Shown in pieces: positions 47,701 to 59,189 of a stretch of DNA of 64,000 nucleotides (within the stretch, counting starts at the first letter, position 1; every line of letters begins with the position of its first letter). The notes under the pieces were generated by a model. The model did not search any database, was not told the origin of the DNA, and saw nothing but the letters and a program-made list of their open reading frames with translations. Source of the stretch: Ischnura elegans (Eukaryota; Arthropoda; Insecta; Odonata; Coenagrionidae); assembly GCF_921293095.1 (NCBI RefSeq), contig NC_060259.1:45179812-45243811 (forward strand), in the 5' to 3' direction. A program made the translations under genes and the position numbers.

Positions 47701-50181
47701 TATCCTCAGCGATTTAAATATTCTAAATGCTTATGTGTGTATTTGCTTGATATCGTATCGTAGCACGTATTTCCTCCGAATTCCTTCACTATCTTTCAGG
47801 TAATTCCCTATCCCATTCTTCCCTTGTTGCTCTCCTCGAAGGTGGTGGTCCTACCGTTGAAGTAAGAAATCACGTATGATTTGAAAAATAACAAAGCGTA
47901 TTCTATCCGTTTATCCTCGTGTTAGGACTACCTTAGGTGATGAAGCATTCAGGAGGAGAAATGCACTCTTCCGTTCTCTTATGCTTAGGGAGAGCTTGTA
48001 GATCTGAATATTTCCGGTCATGAACCATTTCTTTCTTCCTCATTTTACGTATTTATTTGTTTCATTCTATGGTGTGGATTGATTTTTGCTCTTATATCGA
48101 TTGTCGCCAATTTCTGCGTGTGCTTACTTCTGAGATAAAATTTGATGGCGTTGTGTATGCATGTCCTATTTCTGTTTGTAATCCTGTCATATGTTACCCT
48201 AAATTCCTATGTCCGTATAAAGTCGAATTGTAATTCTTAATGTCTAATCCCTTAATATTTTTAATTACACAGCCAATGTAATATATTTATGATGTAAGGA
48301 TAATAACATATATTTTGGGAAACTGTAATGTAAATGTAAATGGAGACTTTGTAATTTTGAGCTATTTATTCAAATTTAGGGAGGACTTTTGCATAATTCT
48401 AATGTGCAACTAAAGTATTTCATTAGTAAGTGTTAGTACCTTGAATGCGACTTGTGCGTCGGGATATTTTGTCAAATTATTTGGTCTAGTTGGCATCTTC
48501 TAAGATATCAGAATGAAATCAGTAATAATCATATTTGCTCTGTGGTTCTGTACGTTAAGACCGTCGTTAAGAATTGTACTACAAGAGATGCACTCATTTG
48601 TCCGTCATTTTTCTTTTAATCTGCATTGGAATCGCAGGTGAAGTCATGCACAGAACTTGTGTCTATATTTATTCTTTTCCTTTTATTTTTCCAGATAAAT
48701 AATTTTTTTACCTATTTACATTAAAACTAATCGATGTAATTGGTCAAACATAGGAAATGAACTCTATCGTGGTGTCTCTTTTGGAAGTTAATTTTAAGAA
48801 TCTTTTGAAGTTTCAAATTTAAAGTATCTGAATGCATATTGTTTGACGTTTATATTTCTCAGTTAAATGCCAGAGTTCTAACATATTGATGGGTTTTAAG
48901 TTCTCCATGGCATGCGTGGTAAAGGAAATATATATTTGTTCACAGCTGGTGCATGGATTGATAAATGTTTGTCGTTGCCATGAATAAAAGGCCTTTTTAA
49001 ATGACATTGTCAGTGTTTGATACCTTATTATACCTCTCTACTCATAAAAAGCATGTAAAAATATCTGGTAGGTAAAGATCAATATCTACTGAGAATTTGG
49101 CGGATTTGGATGCTTTAAACTTTCCTATGAGTCACTTCCTTCTGCAGGTTACAATTGTGGAAATGGACTCCTACCTTGGATTTCTTGCCTTATGCATGCA
49201 GTATATCCATACTTACCTATGACTCTCGCATTTCGTGGTGTATGTGACTGGGAGATGTCGCTTCATTGTTTTCGCTCGAGGACACAAGTGCGCTGGGAAT
49301 CACTCAATTACCCACAAGTGAAAGATTCGAGAATAATCATCACTTTCAGTTTGTTGACGGGATTGAGGAATGTATTTTTTTTACATGAAGACCTCCGGTC
49401 TGTAAAGTGGGTTTCATAGAAGCCCAGTGAGTCATTCCGTGTGGTTCGTTGGTAGTATGGGTTCACTCTGTTATCCTTTGTTACCTGATTTATGTATTTG
49501 CAATGGTGAGTTGAATGCACATGTGGATCGTTTGGGGTGTCGTTACAGCCAAAACGTTTTGAGCAGCCATCATAGTTATTGAATATTCTGGCCTAGTTCA
49601 TTTTAGAGCCATTTTAAGTCACGAACTACCCCTCCAGATCCGCGCGGTACTTTAGCTTAAGATTCATAGTGAATCAATACCTCATTGACCTTTCCTCTTT
49701 AGCTATAAATTATAGTTTTATTTTCGTGATATCCTTTGAAAACTTTCTCAAAGTCAGAATTTAATTATCTCGTAATAATAACGGACCCGAATTAAAATAT
49801 CGAATTTATTAAATTCATGGAATTATGCGTCATTTTATGTTTTGAAAACATTTAACATGATCTCCTCCTTTCCGTTAATATTGACATAATATTTTCTCAA
49901 ATAACTTAAATTACTTCACACTGTTAATCTAATAAAGTTTGTATCACTTTTTCAACATATGCCTCCCACACAGAGAAGATTCCTCGGTTGGCATTTGATT
50001 GGACGTGTAATTAATTCACTTTTACACATTTTGAATGGTACTCATTCATAAGCGCACATAAGGAGTCACATAAAATCTGCCCCATTTTATCTTTGAAACT
50101 TGAGCTGGCGGGGTGGTTCACGAATCACTCGCCACTCCCACACCAATGCGGTTTGAGTCTCGACACAATCGACATGGAGTC
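41741..50181. other. Convergent intergenic region / 3' UTRs, repeat-poor
   Basis: These 8.4 kb separate the stop codons of ARFGEF3 (plus) and RUNX (minus). None of the SINE, LINE or MITE families seen elsewhere is recognised between about 41900 and 49800. A short 85-bp repeat (49843-49932) shared with 53447-53530 is the exception. Candidate RUNX poly(A) signals on the minus strand lie at 49810-49805 and 49722-49717. Open frames of 62-95 codons here have no family resemblance and I do not annotate them. Confidence 0.5.
42717..42722 (+). promoter_or_regulatory. Candidate poly(A) signal for ARFGEF3
   Basis: AATAAA lies about 975 bases after the ARFGEF3 stop codon and is the first such hexamer on this strand that I noticed. 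The sequence alone does not show that it is used. Confidence 0.3.
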
Positions 50182-50921
50182 TTAGTACGGTCTCCAGACC
50201 GAGGGATCCGTGTGTTGTCGGTCGTTGCTCCCCGGGTATCTGCTGTCCGCCTCCGGCCCTCCCTGTTGGCTCTGCTGCCTGGGGTCATCGGGGGGCGTCA
50301 TCTGGCCATGGAGAACTGGCCCTACGGCATCGCCCGCCCGTATACCCTCCAGCCCCAGTTCCTGACTGGAGGCCTCCGGCTGCTGCTGTTGCGCCAAGTG
50401 GTTCTGTCCGTACTGCTCCGCCTTGCCCTCCCCGCCGTGCATGTGGGTCGCATTGGTGGGGTAGAGGTGCGGGTAGATGAGCGGCGTCTGCACCACGGGC
50501 GATCCCAGGTACACGTTGGAGGCGGGTCCGGCTGGGAGGCCGCCGCCGCCTCCGCCGCCGTAGTGGTGGTGGTAGCCGGGGTGGTTGGACGCGTAGCCGT
50601 GCTGTGGCGCGAAGCCGTACGTGGTGGGGTTCACAGGGCCGGTGGGGACAGGAGCGAGGTGTGTCGCGTGGTAGGGCGTGGTGGCGCCGTTGGGTGCCGG
50701 GGCGGCGGCGGGCGCGGGCTCCGCGTAGCGCCCCATGGACGGGGGCGGCGCGAAGCTGGGGTCGGATGGTGGCCGGCCGGGGGTGGGGCAGCTGGAGCCG
50801 CCGCCCCCGCCCCCGCTCAGGCTGAGCACGTCCAGAGACTCACTCTTCATCCTCGAGTCCCCGAGGAAAAGGTAGTCGCTGCTTTGGTTCACGATGCTGT
50901 TGCTGTTGTGCTCTCCAAGCA
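50182..50921 (-). CDS. Runx: RUNX (Runt-domain) transcription factor, terminal exon ending VWRPY
   Basis: This exon follows an acceptor reading CGCAATTTCAG on the minus strand; its first two bases complete a split valine codon with the previous exon. It encodes 245 residues and stops with TAA. The last five residues are VWRPY, the signature that recruits Groucho/TLE co-repressors to Runt-family factors. Near the start is DYLFLGDSRMKSESLDVLS. The rest is low complexity: two glycine runs, His/Tyr (YHHHY), Pro/Ala tracts and a Gln run (QQQQ), as is usual in the transactivation half of insect RUNX proteins. The Runt DNA-binding domain is absent and must be encoded upstream, beyond 64000. Insects carry several paralogs (run, lz, RunxA, RunxB), and this tail does not decide between them. 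A 270-codon frame on the plus strand is a GC-driven shadow. Confidence 0.92.
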
Positions 50922-53040
50922 CTGAAATTGCGAATGGAAAACTTATGAGCTCATGCTTACCTTGCGTTATACACAGTAAGTAAAAGTAAAAGAATATTTC
51001 GATTTTATGATCAGGTTCTAGGAACCTACAAAGGATGAGGGTGGCATTGGAGGTGTAGAATTAGATATGCCAAGCGTAAAAATAAGAAGAGCTATTGGAT
51101 TTTGTAATGTATTTGAAATAAAGAGATGAATATTATAATTACTTAATAAAATAAAGATAAAATGTGCTGACATGAATGCACGTAAAAACTAGAAACATAA
51201 AATGCTTTCTGAATCCATTTTCATTATCATCCTGAATCTACTACCCAAGGATCTACGACCTTTGGGCTTCAATTCTGAGATTGTTTTGACAGAGATCATT
51301 AAACTATCAAATCAGCTAATTAATTGTGCATATCCCAGACTAATACTTCTAAAACTCGATGAGGAATTGTGATGGGCCTATCCCAAACCTTTGTCTTAGT
51401 GAACAATGTGGTGGGCTCTCTATGACACAAATTAATATCTTCCTTTCAATGCCGATGTGTTAAATTTGATGAGAGTTAAGAAACAGCAGGTTCTAATTTT
51501 TATATCGATATTATTTGGCATATGTTTCAACTGTATAGTCTCTCAGTGTACCATCTTCCTAAACTGTAACTCAATGCACTATCTTCCTTTTGCCCACCAG
51601 TGTCTGTCGAAATTGAACAGTGAGATAAAATGCCGCGCCTGTTATCCAAACGCTCAAACGTACACTAAACTATGTAAATATACGAGCGAAATTAATAATG
51701 GCCGCACCTTCACAAAAATACCCATTCAACTATTTTAGATGTACACTAGAAATTTGCTCATTTTTTGGCCTAATAGACATTCTTTTTCTCGTTACATGTG
51801 TACTTTGACATATTTATCGTTTAAATTCAAAAGTTTTATCTGCTAAATGATGGACTTGCTTGGCAAAAATATGGTCGCAATATTTACCTAATGGGAATTT
51901 AATAGAATCATTGTTTGAAATCCGTGTCACTTTTCCAATCTTAATGGCACCAAAATTTGAATTTTAGTTATGTGTGTTCTGTATACCTTTATGAGAAACG
52001 CAATCTTCCGGTAATATTCTGATGAAAGGTTCTGGCTTGACTAAAGAAAATTTCTGTCATTTTCAAAATGGTTTTTTATTTAATTTTTCATTATTATTTG
52101 TTATCATTAATTTTTTTGAGCATGAAGTTTATACACTTAGTTCGTATTTTTTTGTTTTAATTCTAAACATTTTTAATTAAAAGTTCGGGATGCTTATGAA
52201 ATGGCAGTCTTGTGTTTTATGACCCGTAATTTTAACGTATGTTTCGCATTGAGCGGTGCGAGGCAAGCGCATCTGTCATTGAAATCACCGAGTGAAGAAT
52301 TTCTTGACCCAGCCACCTTAAGTGTGAAGCCTTTTCGGAATTATATTTCTAGGTTGTGCTGGCCTATAAACGTTGAATTTTATAATCTCATAAGACTTTA
52401 TTTAATATAATGAATGCGAAAAGGCAAATGGTCTAAAATACGGTAATCAGTGAAGATGGTTCATTTTTGGTTTTCAATGTTTCTCTGTCCAGGTCATCTT
52501 CAAGGTATATCAATTGCAGGAAAATCAAACGTCAAATAATAATATTTGAATAAATTACTTACCACGTTAAGAGATGATTGCATTTGAACCCGTCTTAAAA
52601 AATAGGACGGAGTAAATATAGGTAGTGGATTCAGTGTTCATTTCTTTTTAACCTTTCAATTGTTATGGTTTTCTCAAGCTCTTTTTTCACTAATTTCGAG
52701 TTTATTCAGCAACTGCAAATTGTTTGCCAGTAAGAATGAGGAGGTACTAACATTTTTGATGAGATACTACATCTTGACGTAACCACTCTCCTTGGAACTG
52801 AGGTCCAAAATTAAGTTTGTTTGTAGGCTGATGGGACTCATTAATTTTCATGGATCGGTGCAAATAAAACAAAAACCGTTGGAATAATTGGACCTGAAGT
52901 AATTGATTAGTTAGTATATCTGACTCCCTTTCTTCCGTAGTGTTGCTAAAATATCATTGTTTAAAGTGACTAGTATCAGCTATGGTCTCAAAGTATCGTC
53001 ATGTATCGGATGTTTTTTGACTGATGATCAAGCAATGACT
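50922..53040 (-). other. RUNX intron, 3' part, no recognised element
   Basis: This is AT-rich intron sequence. The 93-codon frame at 51457-51738 on the plus strand has an N-terminal hydrophobic stretch and several cysteines, but no family match and no GC or splice context. Confidence 0.45.
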
Positions 53041-53041
53041 G

Positions 53042-53445
53042 ATATTGCAAAAGAGTATCCTAAAGACGGCCTCTAAATGTGTGCTCAGCCACCGCGCATT
53101 TGAATGTGTTTACAGAAGTCGCCACTCGTGTCGCTGACGGACAAATTGTCCGAGTTTCACGGGGAAATAAGGTATAATTAGGGGTGTCATCCGAAACTTA
53201 CATTCATCATGACGTGATTTATCAAATTCATAACTCTTCAGTGCTATTCCTCGCAATTACAATCATTATAATGCAAAATATTGAAAAAACTGGATCGCCT
53301 TGCACTCATCAATGCGCTGCGGGCATTTTTGAAAACCGATTAAAAGGCGACCGAAATGGCAATGGAAATCAGCCTTCCATTGGATGGAATTGGGCCTCCT
53401 CTATGCAGTCCCCTTGCTGTCGATCATCAGATGGGGTGTGATGTT
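53042..53445 (+). repeat. Dispersed repeat of about 400 bp, copy 1
   Basis: GTTTACAGAAGTCGCCACTC, GGAAATAAGGTATAATTAGG, CAATATTGAAAAAA-type and CTATGCAGTCCCCTTG blocks recur in the same order and orientation at 62666-63040. It lies in the last RUNX intron. No ends or target duplication were identified. Confidence 0.8.
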
Positions 53446-53446
53446 T

Positions 53447-53530
53447 AAAACATTCAACACGGTCTCTTTTTCGTTAATATTGACATAATATTTTCTCAGA
53501 TAACTTACATTACTTCACACTGTTAATCTT
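53447..53530 (+). repeat. 85-bp direct repeat shared with 49843-49932
   Basis: CGTTAATATTGACATAATAT and TTACTTCACACTGTTAATCT occur in both places with few changes. One copy lies in the RUNX intron and one downstream of the RUNX stop codon, so the terminal exon is bracketed by direct repeats. Confidence 0.8.
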
Positions 53531-53811
53531 ATTGTCCCGGGCCCCGAGACGTCTGAGGTCCAAATATAGAAAACCTATGAGGATATGATGGTATAAGGAT
53601 GTGGTGGGTAATTAAATTGCAATTTTCATCCGGGTTGGTATTATAGTGGTGACTTCTTTCGACAGCTGTTTCATTTCCAGGTAGTCATTTTGAGGTGTAA
53701 TGGATGGTTTCACGTGTCAATAAATGAAATCGATTCATCATTCAAATGGAAAACGTTTTGATTTCACATGAAATTACTGTGTTGAGCAGACAGGGGTTTC
53801 GAAGTACTTAG

Positions 53812-53955
53812 CTTTATTTATTTTGTCCGACCATGGTTTCCTTACCGCGTAAAATTTTCAATGTGAAGAAAACCTTGAAAATGTAACGAAACCATGGTCG
53901 GACAAATAAATCACCATGCGGAAAATTCAAAGTTTTTATTTCTTCAACTTCTATG
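53812..53955. mobile_element. Hairpin MITE, copy 2
   Basis: TTGTCCGACCATGGTTTCC at the left pairs with GAAACCATGGTCGGACAA at the right, and the right flank keeps AAATAAATCACCATGCGGAAAA as in the 28253 copy. It lies 150 bp downstream of the RUNX exon's splice donor. Confidence 0.75.
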
Positions 53956-54108
53956 ATTTAATTTTAATTAATAAATTTAATAATAGTTCATTTCCTTTGT
54001 GTACGGACTTTAAATTTCCATGGCTGAAGCGTATGGACGTCTATCTACATTTTCCTGGGTGGAAAGCAGCGTATTCATGTAATGGTATTGAGAGATTTTA
54101 TAGCGTAC

Positions 54109-54372
54109 CGGGCGGCAGCGAGTGGTGGGCGCCGAGGCCCGAGTCCATGGCGGAGGTGTCGCTGGTGACGGGCCCCTCGGCGGCGGGCGCGTACGACGCG
54201 GGCAGGGCTGGGAAGGGAGCGGGCGAGGCGCTGCCCCCGGGGGGCGTGATGCCGGCCGCCCCCGACGGCGGCAGGTACATGGGGTAGTTGACGGAGGAGC
54301 CGTAGCTGGAGCCGCCCCAGCAGGAAGAACCCTCGCTGCCGCTCCCGATGCCGCTCCCCGGCTGGTTGGCGT
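54109..54372 (-). CDS. Runx: RUNX transcription factor, penultimate exon
   Basis: On the minus strand this exon follows an acceptor ending GCTTTCAG and ends CCCG before a GTACGC donor. The first two bases complete a codon from an exon not seen here. Then come 87 codons beginning ANQPGSGIGSGSEGSSCWGG, with NYPMYLPPSGAAG in the middle, and SLPP before the split codon. The last G joins TG of exon 50921-50182 to make valine, so the frame is open across a 3.2-kb intron. Composition (Gly, Ser, Pro, Ala) and the Tyr/Pro-rich YPMYLPPSG patch fit the linker between the Runt domain and the repressor tail. No conserved domain is visible in it, so the call rests on splice-site and phase agreement with the VWRPY exon. 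Splicing to a different downstream exon is possible. Confidence 0.78.
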
Positions 54373-55130
54373 CTGAAAGCGAGAGAATGAATGAATGAGT
54401 ATCGAGAAAAAAGTCTTAGAGCCAATATGTCTCCAACTTTCTTGTGGTAAAATTTGACCTGCGACTATCCCAAACCAAAATAAACTTGCGTGTCCCTTAC
54501 GTGACTCCTGATCATGCATCTATCTCTTCTATTTAGTCCGTGTGTATCAAATGAAATTGGTAAAAACCTATGGTAACTTTTTTCCATGTTTTCAGGTCTT
54601 CAAGTTTCTGCCCTACTAACCAGCGAAATCGTCAGTTTATTACCCCAAGGAATGTGGATGAATGAATATTTATTATACTTTAGGAAAAACTTATTAGAGC
54701 TAACAAAAGAAAATACATATGATGTTCTGCTCTAAAAAAAATCATTTTGACAAAATATACCATATCAGCGATACAAAAAATTAATATTTGGCTTTGAAGA
54801 AATCATAGCATGGCTTTACTAATAAAAAATGTTTGGACAACAACACAATAAAATAATCAATAATAATAGCACAAATGGTAACGGACACGTTTATAAATAG
54901 TTTTGATAACAACAAAAAATATAAATGATAAACGAACTTAAATCCTGATCTTCAAATTGGAGTACAATCTTTCTTTAAATGATTGAAGTGATTGTGATGT
55001 TTTCATATCTAGATGTAGGGAATTCCAGAACATAGATGCGGTAAGTTGGAAATATTTAGATTATATGTTGGTGCTGGCTTGAGGAATTTGAAGGTCAGAA
55101 TTATAACGGGTTATATAAGAGGACAGGTTT
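54373..55130 (-). other. RUNX intron, 3' end, no recognised element
   Basis: This is AT-rich with A-rich runs near 54660-54960, and no shared repeat was recognised. Confidence 0.45.
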
Positions 55131-55133
55131 TTA

Positions 55134-55360
55134 AGGTCGTTTTACACGGGGAAAGTAATTGCGTAGGTTATAACTGCATTAATTTATCTTTATGGCGTGG
55201 AATTGCACGAACGAAATCACAACAGGGGCTATTTTGCTATCTCACGTCATCGCATTCTCGCATGTGTTCTAACAATTCACCGCTTTACACGACGCAATTT
55301 TCGCTGCGCCTTCGTACACACGTCAGCTTATGCAAGTATGTGCCTCGTGTAAAACGGTCT
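55134..55360 (-). mobile_element. TWA-flanked MITE, copy 1 (227 bp, inverted)
   Basis: The ends AGGTCGTTTTACACGG and CCGT-type GTGTAAAACGGTCT are inverted. TTA flanks both sides (55131-55133, 55361-55363). The 3-bp TWA target fits PIF/Harbinger. This copy is in the opposite orientation to the others in the cluster. Confidence 0.85.
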
Positions 55361-55912
55361 TTACAAAGCGGAATGAATAATTAACTACCCTTTGTAATAG
55401 AAGTATTCTGAATAACCTCAACTATGAAGAACCTCTACTTTCTTGATCGTTGTGAAAGTACAAGTCTAATTCTACGGCTGAAAAAGGTAATTCTAGACAA
55501 GTAAAATAAATCACTTCCTTTTCTCTAGAAATCACATTTTCCGCTGCAAATTTTTATGCTCTAGCATCTCCATTTCATTCCGAATTAACTCGTGTTAAAA
55601 TGGACAGCTTTAAAAACATGCATACCGTGCAATACGTTTTAACAGCTGAATCAGTCCTCCTACTTGATTAATTCTAACATTACTTGAGTGGTTTAAAGCG
55701 ACGTCGAATATAACGTGAGGGGCTTTTGTGATTCCTCGTGAAAAGAAATGAGTAACATTAATGAGTTTAGACCAAAAGCGGAATGAAAAGAGCGGAGTTG
55801 AGATTCATCGTCGAATCCTCAAGTTGTCACTATTCCTCCTTACATGGCAGCCTTGAAGATTGAGCATGCTGTATCGTGTTTGCGGAAATAGAATATATTT
55901 TTCCAATTCTTA

Positions 55913-56146
55913 AGGCCGTTTTACACGGTACACGGAATTGCGCAATCTGACGTACGTGCCAAGGCGCAATCAAAATTGCGTCGTGTAAAGCGGTGCATTG
56001 CTAGAACACGTGCGAGAATGCGTTGATGCGAGGCGGCAAAATAGCCCCTGTTCTAATTTCGTTCATGCATTCGCGCAATTCCACGCCATTTTAGAAATTA
56101 ATGCAGCTCTAACCTGCACAATTCCGTGCCCCGTGTAAATCGGCCT
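55913..56146 (+). mobile_element. TWA-flanked MITE, copy 2 (234 bp)
   Basis: It starts AGGCCGTTTTACACGG and ends GTGTAAATCGGCCT, with TTA at 55910-55912 and 56147-56149. Internal blocks CTAGAACACGTGCGAGAATG and AAAATAGCCCCTGTTCTAAT are shared by all copies. Confidence 0.9.
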
Positions 56147-56260
56147 TTACAGAAAACGAGCATCATCCCAATCAAAAAAGTGGCACAGAAGTAAAGCATG
56201 GTTAATTTTTATATTTTCACCAGAGGAGCCAATTCGGGTAATAGTTTTCAGGGATCATTA

Positions 56261-56730
56261 AGGCCATTTTACACTAGGCACGTACCTGCGCAATCTGACG
56301 TGTGTACGAAGGCCCAGTCAAAATTGCGTCATGTAAAGCGGTGAATTGCTAGAACACATGCGAGAATGCGTGGACGTGAGATGGAAAAATAGCCCCTGTT
56401 CTAATTACGTTCATGCATTCGCGCAATTCCACGCCACTTAAAGGCCGTTTTACACGGTACACGGAATTGCGCAATCTGAGGTAAGTGCGAAGGCGCAATC
56501 AAAAATGCGTCGTGTAAAACGGTGAATTGCTAGAACACATGCGAGAATGCGTGGATGCGAGACGGCAAAATAGCCCCTGTTCTAATTTGTTCATGCATTC
56601 GCGCAATTCCACGCCATTTTAGAAATAAATGCAGCTCTAACCTGCGCAAGTCCGTGCCCCGTGTGAAACGGCCTTAAGAAATTAATGCAGTTCTAACCTC
56701 CGCAATTCCGTGCCCCGTGTAAAACGGCCT
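56261..56730 (+). mobile_element. TWA-flanked MITE, copy 3, split by copy 4
   Basis: The ends AGGCCATTTTACAC and GTAAAACGGCCT carry TTA on both sides (56258-56260, 56731-56733). Removing the nested copy and one TAA restores a full-length element of about 234 bp, so this is an insertion within a family member and not a tandem array. Confidence 0.88.
56442..56674 (+). mobile_element. TWA-flanked MITE, copy 4, nested in copy 3
   Basis: It starts AGGCCGTTTTACACGG and ends GTGTGAAACGGCCT, flanked by TAA at 56439-56441 and 56675-56677. The sequence resumes as GAAATTAATGCAG, which is the family body, so the target lay inside copy 3. Confidence 0.9.
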
Positions 56731-56807
56731 TTAAGGACTGCGCATGCGCATTGAAACTCATAGGGCGTGTAATTCTAGTGGCGCAAGGCAAGCTCCTCAT
56801 GAAGGAG

Positions 56808-57364
56808 CTGGGGCGGTCTGAGGTGGGTGGGGGGTTTCGGGGTCCCTCCTCGTAAAATGCCAGGAAATTGCATGCCCGGAATTGTATTTCGACGGTATTC
56901 TGTCTCTCAAAAAAACAGTTTAAAGTTAAAAAAAATAAATTTCGTGAGAAAAAATTATATGAAAAGTGAGAGTTTTACTGCTCATAAAATTTAATAATGT
57001 ATATGGTTCTATCCTATATTTAGTGAATTTGCTCCTTGAAACTGCACAGAAATGTAAAAAAAAAACTCTAAATCAACCTTTTCTAATAACCCTTTCAATA
57101 AAGCATCAGGTTCTCTTTATATTCGTTATCTTCTGACACTCTCATTTAATTTATGTTCGTATAATATTTTTACACTGTGCATGTTGTAAATAAAGCAAAT
57201 AGTGAAAAGGTAGAATTTTATAGTTGAAAAAATTTCGTATAAGTAATTAGTCTTTTTGACTGAGTCTTAGCAACTTTCATATACGCTTCACGATAGACGC
57301 GAGCGTTGTGGGGGGCCCTAAGCTCGGGGCCCTCGGCGATTGCCGACCTGGCCAGACCGCCCCT
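56808..57364 (+). mobile_element. Non-autonomous DNA element with GGGGCGGTCTG termini
   Basis: GGGGCGGTCTGAGG on the left is matched by CCAGACCGCCCCTG on the right. The body (TGAAAGGG-type motifs, TTTACATTTCTGTGCAGTTTC when read on the minus strand) is the reverse complement of 1655-2231. Confidence 0.7.
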
Positions 57365-57369
57365 GTGAA

Positions 57370-58378
57370 GAAGTTTTGATGTTGCGACCAATATTTTTTC
57401 CTAGCTATACATTCAATGTTTACACCGACGAAATGGTAAACTATAAGAGGACAATCCCTCAGGATGCTTGCTCGCCTCCCACTTCTCTTACACTGTCCTC
57501 GCCTATGAAGCCTTAATGATCGAAAGAGGCTACCTTATGACTGTATGTGTCTAAAATACATATAGCAACTGATTTAATCGCTTAAATAATTCTGTATTTT
57601 CGGATGAAATTACCTCTCAATAATATTCCCCTCCAAGCATTCGAAAAAATTCTTGGATCTCATTACGAATGTCATATTAGCCGGATGTGTAAGTTAGGTT
57701 TGGCAGAATTCGTCTTTCCCATGGAATTAAGATTTTTAATCCGAGGAATGTTAGTGGTAAACAATTCCACGCAAACTTTTACCGTTAAAAATTATTTCTC
57801 ATTCTCTTTTGGATCTCTTTTAATACCTCTGTATACTTATTTTTTATTCATAGTAATGTTTTTACTCCTAGTTATTATTTTTCATAACATTGGGCGATTT
57901 AATTGAGATCTATTAATTTTCGAAATATTTGTCTTAAAATTGCTCCTACAATAGAAAGTTTTCACATGCCTTCATTGACATTTCTTTTGTCTACCTCTCT
58001 CAGTGCATAAAATATTTATGACATTATATATGACGATTGGGAATAAATGTTTTGCGTTTTCTGTTTTGAATTATTTAGTCTCGTACACTCTGCGAAGCAA
58101 ACCGTTGTGTGTTATCCCAATGTTTCATTTTCATCGAGTTTGATAGATTGCATTGATTTCACCTCTTGAACTATTTAAAAGCTTCTTTTTCACGTCCGGG
58201 TATCATAAGCCAACTTGAAATATTCGTTCATTAGGTCACCTTCTCGGAAATGAAAACTTGAATAAAATTGTAACGAAGAAAAAGCTAGAGATTATTTAGG
58301 AAATATAGCGTCTCCTGGTCGAATTAAATTCTAAAATGACTAAAATGAGCATCTAAATGAAATTAAGTCCTCATGGAA
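57370..58378. other. RUNX intron/upstream, no gene seen
   Basis: This is AT-rich. The 100-codon frame at 57604-57906 ends in a very hydrophobic Phe/Leu/Ile run set by T-rich DNA; it has no recognised domain and is not annotated as a gene. Confidence 0.4.
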
Positions 58379-58380
58379 TA

Positions 58381-58966
58381 GGGTGGTTTCCAATTTTTTT
58401 TTAAATTGCCTAAATCGAAAGATTATTACTCCTTGGGTACGTATTTCACGCTTTTAGATTTTTAAATGACGATATATATTTTTCGCGATTAAATGAAAAG
58501 TGAAAAATTTCAAGTGCGCGAAAACGCAACGGCTAAGTATGAATGCTTCGAAAAGCCCGTGTGACGCCATTCTGGTTCCAGCTGCCGCCGTGTGAGGCCA
58601 CCTTGGTGCGAGGCTATGAGCGCCGATACGATGCAGGCTGCTAGCAGGCAGCAGAGTACCCTGCTAGCAGGTAGCACTTGGCTTAAATAAGGATTATTAA
58701 TACCCTATCAAACGAAGGAAACTTTACGACCATAGGCAATTTTAATAGGTGATTATTAAGAAATGTTTCCCTGAGCTCTGTGCCTCATGCATGCATTGGT
58801 AACCTCAGACGATGTAAAACTCCTGACTACTCGTATAGCATCTAGGTCCCTGTGACGTCATGTGGAGTGGCATTGCATAGGCAGCAATCTTGCCTTCTTA
58901 AAATGAGGTTGAAATTTACCTTTAACATTCTTCTAAACTGGGATTTCTAAAACCAAATAACACTGG
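58381..58966 (-). mobile_element. TA-flanked MITE, copy 3, one end missing
   Basis: This is a minus-orientation copy of the 15091/18848 family beginning TA-GGGTGGTTTCC. It keeps a TGACGTCA site (58853-58860). The last about 80 bp, including the second terminus, are replaced by unrelated sequence after about 58966. Confidence 0.82.
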
Positions 58967-59189
58967 ATCAGAAATTCGTAGGATTAGGAATGCTTGAAGT
59001 CATCAAATTAATAGGTGCGAGAGGATTTAAAAATGAAGCATGGGGAGGTAAAAACTAGAGGATTCGTTTATGGTTGAAAATAGTCACAAGAATTTGCTTG
59101 AGTGAATATTGTTGATTTTTTAAAATAGAAATACCGAAGGAATTCTTTGCTGGAAGAGCAGCAGCTTTAGACAGCGAATCTTGGAGTGA

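Noticed and set aside
50113..50925. 270-codon open frame on the plus strand opposite the RUNX terminal exon
   Set aside because: It is antisense to a spliced, VWRPY-ending exon. The translation is Arg/Gly/Val-rich low complexity produced by high GC, with no domain.
54010..54519. 169-codon minus-strand frame overlapping the RUNX penultimate exon
   Set aside because: It is in a different frame from the one that splices in phase to the VWRPY exon, and it crosses both splice sites.
56261..56735. CRISPR-like or satellite array from repeated GGCCGTTTTACACGG
   Set aside because: The repeats are the terminal inverted repeats of nested MITEs with TWA duplications; there is no regular spacer pattern.
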